This document shows, in pieces, positions 43,479 through 48,491 of a stretch of 48,491 nucleotides of DNA. Positions within the stretch are counted from its first letter, which is position 1; each line of letters begins with the position of its first letter. The notes under the pieces were generated by a model, which worked only from the letters and a program-made list of their open reading frames with translations, ran no database searches and was not told where the DNA came from. A program made the translations under genes and the position numbers. The stretch is from Rhodocyclales bacterium RIFCSPLOWO2_02_FULL_63_24 (lineage in GTDB: Bacteria; Pseudomonadota; Gammaproteobacteria; Burkholderiales; Rhodocyclaceae): NCBI GenBank assembly GCA_001828935.1, contig MHZX01000100.1:1-48491 (forward strand). The letters are read 5' to 3'.

Positions 43479-44564
43479 ATGGCCCTGCTTGAAATCCGCA
43501 ACGTAACGCGCCGCTTCGGTTCGCTCGAAGCAGTGAAGGACGTTTCCATCGCCATCGAGGCGGGCGAGTTCTTCACCTTGCTGGGACCTTCGGGTTGCGG
43601 CAAGACCACCATCCTGCGCATGATCGCCGGCTTCGACGTGCCGGACGAGGGCGAAATCCTGCTCGACGGCAAATCGCTGTCCGGCGTGCCGCCGGAGAAG
43701 CGTCCGCTGCACACGGTGTTCCAGAGCTACGCGCTGTTTCCGCACATGACGGTGGCCGGCAACATCGCCTTTCCGCTGGAGATGGCCGGCAAGTCGGCGC
43801 TGGAGATACGGCGTCGCGTGGATGAAACGCTGGCGCTGGTGCATCTCGAAGACAAGGCGGGCAGCTTTCCCCATGAACTCTCCGGCGGCCAGAAGCAGCG
43901 CGTGGCGCTGGCGCGCGGCCTGGTGAACCAGCCACGCCTGTTGCTGCTCGACGAACCGCTCGGCGCGCTCGACGCCAAGCTGCGCGTCGAAATGCAGATC
44001 GAACTGATCGCGCTGCAGCGCGAAGTCGGCATCACCTTCATCTTCGTCACCCATTCGCAGCAGGAGGCGCTGGCCCTGTCGCACCGCATCGCGGTGATGA
44101 AGGACGGCCGCGTCGAGCAGCTCGACGAACCCGACAAGCTCTACTCGGCGCCGGCCAACCGCTTCGTCGCCGACTTCATCGGCAAGATCAATCTGATCGA
44201 GGTCGAAGTCACGTCGTCCAGCAAGGTGCTGCTGGGCCTGTGCGCCGCCGGCCTGGGCGAAATCGCGGCGACCGACCCGCGGCCGATCGCGGTCGGCGAG
44301 CGCGGCGTGTTCGCCCTGCGCCCGGAACTGATCCGCGTCTTCGGCCATCGCGAATCGGCCGACCTGAAGAACCGCTTCGAGGGCGTGGTGCGCGAGCTGC
44401 TGTATCTCGGCGACGTCACGCTGTACAAGGTCGAGCTGGCCAATGGCTGCCTGATCGAAGCCCTGATGCCCAACGCCGCGCCGGGCCGCGCCAAGTTCCA
44501 CGAAGTCGGCGACGCCGTCGCCGTCTGCTGGCGGCATGACGCCGGCGTGTATCTACGCAATTAG
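43479..44564 (+). CDS. potA: Polyamine ABC transporter ATP-binding protein (PotA-like)
   Basis: A 361-residue ATPase subunit. Walker A GPSGCGKTT (36-44), the Q-loop QSYALFPHMTV, signature LSGGQKQRVALARG, Walker B LLLLDEPLGALD and switch histidine VTHSQQEAL are all intact. The C-terminal TOBE domain (about 240-355) is that of spermidine/putrescine-type importers. It is the first gene of a four-gene set with two permeases and a binding protein. Import of putrescine or spermidine is the family role; related four-gene sets can import other cationic compounds. The MITE-like element is 47 nt upstream and may affect the promoter. Confidence 0.92.
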   Translation: MALLEIRNVTRRFGSLEAVKDVSIAIEAGEFFTLLGPSGCGKTTILRMIAGFDVPDEGEILLDGKSLSGVPPEKRPLHTVFQSYALFPHMTVAGNIAFPLEMAGKSALEIRRRVDETLALVHLEDKAGSFPHELSGGQKQRVALARGLVNQPRLLLLDEPLGALDAKLRVEMQIELIALQREVGITFIFVTHSQQEALALSHRIAVMKDGRVEQLDEPDKLYSAPANRFVADFIGKINLIEVEVTSSSKVLLGLCAAGLGEIAATDPRPIAVGERGVFALRPELIRVFGHRESADLKNRFEGVVRELLYLGDVTLYKVELANGCLIEALMPNAAPGRAKFHEVGDAVAVCWRHDAGVYLRN

Positions 44565-44576
44565 CCGAGGCCGCCC

Positions 44577-45410
44577 GTGTCCGCAGCGAGAACCCAGCCG
44601 GCGGGACTGAGCAAGTGGGTGGTGACGCTGCCGCCGACGATCTTCCTGCTGGTCTTCTTCCTCGTCCCGGCGCTGATCGTGGCGCTCGCGGGCTTTCGCG
44701 AGACCGGCGAGTTCGGCGGCCTGGCGCCCTGGCCCGGCTTGTCGCTGGATGCCTACCGCTTCCTGCTGGGCGATGTCATCTACCTCGAAATCTTCGCCCG
44801 TTCCTTCCTGGTCGCGGCGCTGACCACGCTGCTCTGCATCGTGTTCGCCTACCCGCTGGCCTGGCTGATCGCCAGGAGCCCGAAGCAGCGGCGCGATGTC
44901 CTGGTGCTGCTGGTGATCCTGCCCTTCGCCAGCAACTTCCTGGTCCGCATCTATGCCTGGATCATGCTGCTGGGGCCGGCCAACCTGCTCTACACGCCCT
45001 TCGCGGTGATCGTCGGCATGGTCTATGCGCATCTGCCCTTCATGGTGCTGCCGCTCTACATCAACCTCGAAAAGCACGATCCGGCGCTGCTCGAAGCGGC
45101 GCAGGATCTCGGCGCCAACGCCTGGACGCGCTTCTGGCGCGTGACTTTCCCGCTCTCGCTGCCCGGCATCTTCTCCGGCTCGGCGCTGGTCTTCATCCCC
45201 GTGCTCGGCATGTTCGCCGTGCCCGAACTGCTCGGCGGCACCGGCGACATCCTGATCGGCAACCTGATCAAGGAACAGTTCCTCGAAAACCGCGACTGGC
45301 CGCTCGGCTCGGCGCTCTCGATCATGCTCACGGCCTGCGTCCTTCTGCTGGCCGGGCTTGCGGCCTGGGCGGCAAAGCGCGGCCTGCACGGCACGGAGGC
45401 TGTGTCGTGA
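44577..45410 (+). CDS. potB: Polyamine ABC transporter permease (PotB-like)
   Basis: A 277-residue inner-membrane permease with six helices. The EAA loop that docks to the ATPase is EAAQDLGANAWTRFWRVTF. A long periplasmic loop after the first helix is typical of PotB. The GTG start at 44577 lies 12 nt after the potA stop, with GAGG just upstream. Its stop overlaps the potC GTG by 4 nt (GTGA at 45407-45410). Together with potC it forms the translocation channel. Confidence 0.91.
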   Translation: MSAARTQPAGLSKWVVTLPPTIFLLVFFLVPALIVALAGFRETGEFGGLAPWPGLSLDAYRFLLGDVIYLEIFARSFLVAALTTLLCIVFAYPLAWLIARSPKQRRDVLVLLVILPFASNFLVRIYAWIMLLGPANLLYTPFAVIVGMVYAHLPFMVLPLYINLEKHDPALLEAAQDLGANAWTRFWRVTFPLSLPGIFSGSALVFIPVLGMFAVPELLGGTGDILIGNLIKEQFLENRDWPLGSALSIMLTACVLLLAGLAAWAAKRGLHGTEAVS

Positions 45411-46186
45411 AGCGATCCCAGTTCTGGCTATGGGCCGCCGCGCTGGCCACCTATGCCTTCCTCTACATCCCGCTGGCGGTGGTGGTGCTGTTTTCCTTCA
45501 ACGACTCGGTGCTCAATGCCGAATGGGTCGGCTTCACCACGCGCTGGTACGTCAAGCTGCTGCACGATGACGACATGCTGCACGCCGCCGCCAATTCGCT
45601 GCTGATCGCACTGGCGTCCAGCAGCGTGGCGACCCTGCTCGGCGCCATGGCCGGGCTGGCGATGCACCGCTACCGCCCGCGCTGGCTGCCCTTTTTGGTG
45701 CTGACGCCGGTGGCGATGCCGGAAATCCTGCTCGGCGTTTCGCTGCTGCTGTTCTTCCGCCAGGTGCTCGATCTCTCGCTCGGCCTGTTCTCGATCCTCG
45801 CCGCGCACATCACCTTCAGCATCGGCTTCGTCGCCGTCATTGTCCGCGCCCGCCTGGCCGGGATGGACGAGAGCACCTTCGAGGCGGCGCGCAATCTCGG
45901 CGCGACGCCTTGGGCGACCTTCCGCCGCGTCACCCTGCCGCTGATCATGCCGGCGCTGGTGGCCGGCTTCCTGATGGCCTTCACGCTCTCGATCGACGAT
46001 TTCGTCATCACCTTCTTCGTCGCCGGCGTCGGCGTCAATACGCTGCCGCTACAGATCTACTCGATGATCAAGGTCGCCGTGACGCCCGAGGTGAATGCCA
46101 TCTCGACCCTGCTGATGGCGCTGACCCTGACGCTGATCCTGATCGCCAGCCGCATCGCGCCCGACGTGCTGAAGGGGCGGGCGTGA
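45407..46186 (+). CDS. potC: Polyamine ABC transporter permease (PotC-like)
   Basis: A 259-residue inner-membrane permease with six helices, starting KRSQFWLWAAALATYAFLYIPLA after the GTG. The EAA loop is EAARNLGATPWATFRRVTL, followed by SIDDFVITFFVAG, a strong PotC hallmark. The GTG start overlaps the potB stop, and the stop overlaps the potD GTG in the same GTGA way (46183-46186), so all three are translationally coupled. Confidence 0.92.
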   Translation: MKRSQFWLWAAALATYAFLYIPLAVVVLFSFNDSVLNAEWVGFTTRWYVKLLHDDDMLHAAANSLLIALASSSVATLLGAMAGLAMHRYRPRWLPFLVLTPVAMPEILLGVSLLLFFRQVLDLSLGLFSILAAHITFSIGFVAVIVRARLAGMDESTFEAARNLGATPWATFRRVTLPLIMPALVAGFLMAFTLSIDDFVITFFVAGVGVNTLPLQIYSMIKVAVTPEVNAISTLLMALTLTLILIASRIAPDVLKGRA

Positions 46187-47307
46187 ACTCGCCGTTACCT
46201 GCCCGCGAAACGGAATCCCAGGTACGCAGAGCGCGCCAGCGCCGACTTATGGCGCTGGTCCTCACTGCCTTGCTGCTGCTGGCGAGCCTGCCGCTGCGCG
46301 CCGCCGACACGCTCTACCTCTACAACTGGAACAATTACATCTCCGAGGACACGGTGCGGCGCTTCGAGGCGCATTGCCGCTGTCGTTTGAAGCAGGACTA
46401 CTACTCGGACAACGAGGAAATGCTGGCCAAGCTGGAGGCCGGCGCGGTCGGTTACGACATCCTGGTGCCGACCGGCAATGCCGTCGAATCGCTGGTGCGC
46501 AGGAAGGCCTTGCGCGAGATCGACAAGGCGCGCCTGCCGCACTTCGGCAACGTCAAGCGCGAGTTCCTCGACATCTGGTTCGATCCGGGCAATCGCTACT
46601 CGGTGCCCTATGCGACATCGGTAAGCCTGCTCGGCTACAACGCCGACAAGATGCGCGAACTCGGCCTGCCCACCGACACCTGGGCGCTGATCTTCGAGCC
46701 GAAGCATCTGAAGAAGATCAAGGGCCGCGTCACCGTGCTCAACAGCCAGCGCGAACTCATGGCGGCGGCGATGAAATATCTTGGCTATTCGGTGCAGGAG
46801 CACGAGCCGGCGCGCTGGGAGGAAGCCAAGCAACTGATCCTGCGCGCCAAGCCCTACTGGGCGGCCTTCTCCAACAGCACCTACATCAAGGACCTGGCCA
46901 TCGGCACCGTCTGGGTCGCCCACGGCTACTCCAACGACATGTTCCGCGCGCAGCAGGACGCCGCCGCGGCGAAGCGACCATTCCAGATAGGCTTCGCCAC
47001 GCCGAAGGAGGGCGCGGTGCTGGCGGTGGACAATTTCGTGCTGCACCAGTCGGGCCGCCGGCCCGATCTGGCGCACCAGTTCATCGACTTCATGCTCGCC
47101 GGCGAGAACGCCGCCGATGTTTCCAACCTGATCGGCGCCGGCAACACCAACGCCGCCGCGACGCCCCACATCCTGCCCGAGATCGCCGCCAACCCCGGCA
47201 TCTTCCCGCCCCCGGATGAATTGCAACGCCTGGAAATGCTGCGCGACTTCGATCCGAAACTGCGGCGGACGCTGTCGCGGATGTGGACCGAGATCAAAGT
47301 GCGCTGA
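46183..47307 (+). CDS. potD: Polyamine-binding periplasmic protein (PotD/PotF-like)
   Basis: A 374-residue extracellular solute-binding protein. A basic stretch (about 10-22) precedes a signal-peptide core ending LPLRAADT (cleavage near 43). The mature start LYLYNWNNYISEDTV is the hallmark of PotD/PotF proteins, as are YDILVPTG and VPYATSVSLLGYN. GTG 46183 overlaps the potC stop; ATG 46249, just before the hydrophobic core, is an alternative with a shorter signal peptide. It is the last gene of the transporter operon, and it converges with the integrase gene 33 nt away. Confidence 0.91.
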   Translation: MNSPLPARETESQVRRARQRRLMALVLTALLLLASLPLRAADTLYLYNWNNYISEDTVRRFEAHCRCRLKQDYYSDNEEMLAKLEAGAVGYDILVPTGNAVESLVRRKALREIDKARLPHFGNVKREFLDIWFDPGNRYSVPYATSVSLLGYNADKMRELGLPTDTWALIFEPKHLKKIKGRVTVLNSQRELMAAAMKYLGYSVQEHEPARWEEAKQLILRAKPYWAAFSNSTYIKDLAIGTVWVAHGYSNDMFRAQQDAAAAKRPFQIGFATPKEGAVLAVDNFVLHQSGRRPDLAHQFIDFMLAGENAADVSNLIGAGNTNAAATPHILPEIAANPGIFPPPDELQRLEMLRDFDPKLRRTLSRMWTEIKVR

Positions 47308-47340
47308 AAGTTCGTAAAGGAATGCAGCGCCAGCCCCGGC

Positions 47341-48387
47341 TCAGGCCGCTGCCGCGTAGCCGGGCGCATCGGGCTCGCGTAGCGAACTGCCGTCGAGTTC
47401 GTCGAGCGGACTATGCACCGGACGGTCGCCGGAATTCAGCACATGGATGTAGATCATCGTGGTCGATACATCGGAATGTCCCAGCAACTCCTGTACGGTG
47501 CGTATGTCGTAGCCTCGTTCGATCAGGTGCGAGGCGAAAGAATGGCGCAGGGTATGGGGCGAAACCGGTCCGTCGATGCCGGCCCGCGCCGCCGCCGCCT
47601 TAACCGCCCGCTGCACGCGGCGCGGATCGACGTGGCCGCGGCGAACCTCTCCGCTTTGCGCATCGATCGAAAGTCCGGGCCCTGGAAACACATACTGCCA
47701 GCCCGGCAAGCAGGACTTGCCGGCGGCGGCGCCAGAGCGGCAGGGTAAGGGAGCCGCGCCGCGTCCGAGCCGATGCTCCGCTGCGTGCAGTGCCCGGCAC
47801 CAGGTCAAGCGACAGCGCAGCGGTTCGACCAGGCTTTGCGGAAGAATCGCCATCCTGTCCTTGCCGCCCTTGGCGCCCCTGATGCGCAATTGACACAGAT
47901 CGAAGTCCACATCCATCAGCCGCAAGTCGAGTGCTTCGCCGAGCCGCAGGCCGGAACCATATAGCAGCGCGACGATCAGGCCCAGCTCCGCATCGCGGAT
48001 CTCGGCGAGCAGGCGCCCTACGGCTGATTCGGAAAGCACTGTCGGGCGACGCGAAGGCTTGCGCACCCGCACGATGTTGGCAAGCCAGGGCAGTTCGAGC
48101 TTCAGCACCTTGCCGTAAAGAAAAAGCAGGGCGCTAAGCGCTTGGCTCTGGGTCGACGCGCCCACACGCCGAGCCACCGCCAGATCGGTCAAGAACGCTT
48201 CCAGTTCGGCACGCCCCATGTCGGCGGGATGGCGCTTGCCATGAAACAGGATATAGCGTTTAATCCATGCCACATATGCCGTTTCGGTGCGTTGACCGAG
48301 ATTGGCAAGGCGCAGGGAGGCTCGGACCCGATCCAGCAGGCGCGGCGAATCCGGGCGTGGGGAGAGTGCAGTGGGTTCAGTTGGCAT
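47341..48387 (-). CDS. intI: Integron integrase (IntI-type tyrosine recombinase)
   Basis: A 348-residue tyrosine recombinase. The catalytic set is complete: Arg in GSGLRLGEALDLR, Lys in KGGKDR, HTLRHSF (His, Arg), LGHSDVSTT (His) and Tyr in TTMIYIHVLN. The segment WQYVFPGPGLSIDAQSGEVR before the HTLRH box is the extra patch that distinguishes integron integrases from other recombinases. The C-terminus is VHSPLDEL-type as in the family. The gene reads leftwards from the window's right edge, so attI and cassettes, if present, would be to the right of 48491. A LexA box lies over its promoter. No cassettes are visible between it and potD. Confidence 0.93.
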   Translation of the reverse strand: MPTEPTALSPRPDSPRLLDRVRASLRLANLGQRTETAYVAWIKRYILFHGKRHPADMGRAELEAFLTDLAVARRVGASTQSQALSALLFLYGKVLKLELPWLANIVRVRKPSRRPTVLSESAVGRLLAEIRDAELGLIVALLYGSGLRLGEALDLRLMDVDFDLCQLRIRGAKGGKDRMAILPQSLVEPLRCRLTWCRALHAAEHRLGRGAAPLPCRSGAAAGKSCLPGWQYVFPGPGLSIDAQSGEVRRGHVDPRRVQRAVKAAAARAGIDGPVSPHTLRHSFASHLIERGYDIRTVQELLGHSDVSTTMIYIHVLNSGDRPVHSPLDELDGSSLREPDAPGYAAAA

Positions 48388-48410
48388 GATTTCAAGAAAT
48401 GGCAGGGATA

Positions 48411-48426
48411 CTGTAACAACATACAG
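48411..48426. promoter_or_regulatory. LexA (SOS) box of the integron integrase
   Basis: CTGT-N8-ACAG (CTGTAACAACATACAG) is a perfect LexA half-site pair, and the flanking TA on both sides also matches the extended consensus TACTGT-N8-ACAGTA. It lies 24-39 nt before the intI ATG and shares two bases with the candidate -10. SOS control of integron integrases is established in other bacteria. Confidence 0.88.
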
Positions 48427-48430
48427 TATA
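48425..48430 (-). promoter_or_regulatory. Candidate -10 element of intI
   Basis: On the minus strand TATACT (5 of 6 to TATAAT) lies directly before and overlapping the LexA box. No good -35 is found 16-18 nt further upstream, so the promoter is probably weak. LexA bound here would block it. Confidence 0.5.
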
Positions 48431-48491
48431 TTTCACACGGCCGCCAGATTATGCGTCAGTCGCATATCCTGGTTATTTGCCACTTTCCCGC

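Noticed and set aside
48465..48491. A possible attI core (GTTATTT) near the right edge
   Set aside because: It does not match the GTTRRRY core and the window ends before flanking direct repeats could be checked.
1..48491. CRISPR arrays, tRNA or rRNA genes, riboswitches
   Set aside because: No regularly spaced repeats, cloverleaf signatures or known conserved aptamer motifs were found on reading both strands.

Overview
The window is a high-GC chromosomal segment of a Gram-negative bacterium, most likely a betaproteobacterium of the Rhodocyclales type. This is inferred from gene content (class I fumarase next to a YqhA-family gene, acetyl-CoA synthetase next to a transporter-kinase, cytochrome c4-like protein, PotABCD, a RecB-like/UvrD-like nuclease-helicase pair); no rRNA or other marker is present to prove it. 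About 37 protein genes are supported. No tRNA, rRNA, CRISPR array or complete insertion sequence was seen.

Layout. 159-1684 (minus): glutamate racemase and a small metallophosphoesterase. 1919-2389: a CDF metal transporter that has lost its C-terminal half. 2469-5601: a two-component system (minus) diverging from a Spy/CpxP-like periplasmic protein and a small membrane protein, an arrangement like cpxRA/cpxP. 5717-6964: a membrane-anchored metallophosphoesterase. 7169-7928: two small unknown genes transcribed divergently, each behind a sigma-54-like -24/-12 element. 7996-11001 (minus): diheme cytochrome c, class I fumarase, YqhA-family protein.

11268-24078 looks like an acetate/carbon-status module: acetyl-CoA synthetase with its terminator, then a tightly packed set of a small membrane protein, a Na+/solute symporter-histidine kinase fusion, a single-domain response regulator, a sensor-like pseudokinase fused to a DnaQ-type exonuclease, two tandem paralogous DUF294 nucleotidyltransferases (one with cNMP-binding and CBS domains), and a FeoB-like GTPase/transporter. 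24119-25391 carries a CZB zinc-binding protein, a MaoC-type hydratase and Hsp15.

25743-34314 is a second signalling unit: another symporter-kinase fusion, an HD-GYP response regulator, an orphan periplasmic solute-binding protein, and a second kinase whose PAS-kinase half is a close copy of the first. Two input routes (a transporter-like membrane domain and a periplasmic binding protein) therefore appear to converge on one cyclic-di-GMP phosphodiesterase. The solute-binding protein and second kinase lie in one reading frame separated by a single TGA, and the kinase has no ordinary start codon before its first membrane segment. This is the most unusual system in the window.

34426-42273: RmuC, a 38-residue membrane peptide, and a PD-(D/E)XK nuclease plus UvrD-type helicase (AddB/AddA-like) separated by an inverted-repeat element. 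42354-43286: DHH phosphoesterase. A 146-bp hairpin MITE (43286-43431) follows directly and lies before potABCD (43479-47307). 47341-48387 (minus) is an integron integrase with a consensus LexA box over its promoter; any cassette array would lie beyond the right edge. Several C-rich hairpins followed by G-tracts resemble REP elements, and one is translated in frame inside the exonuclease fusion.
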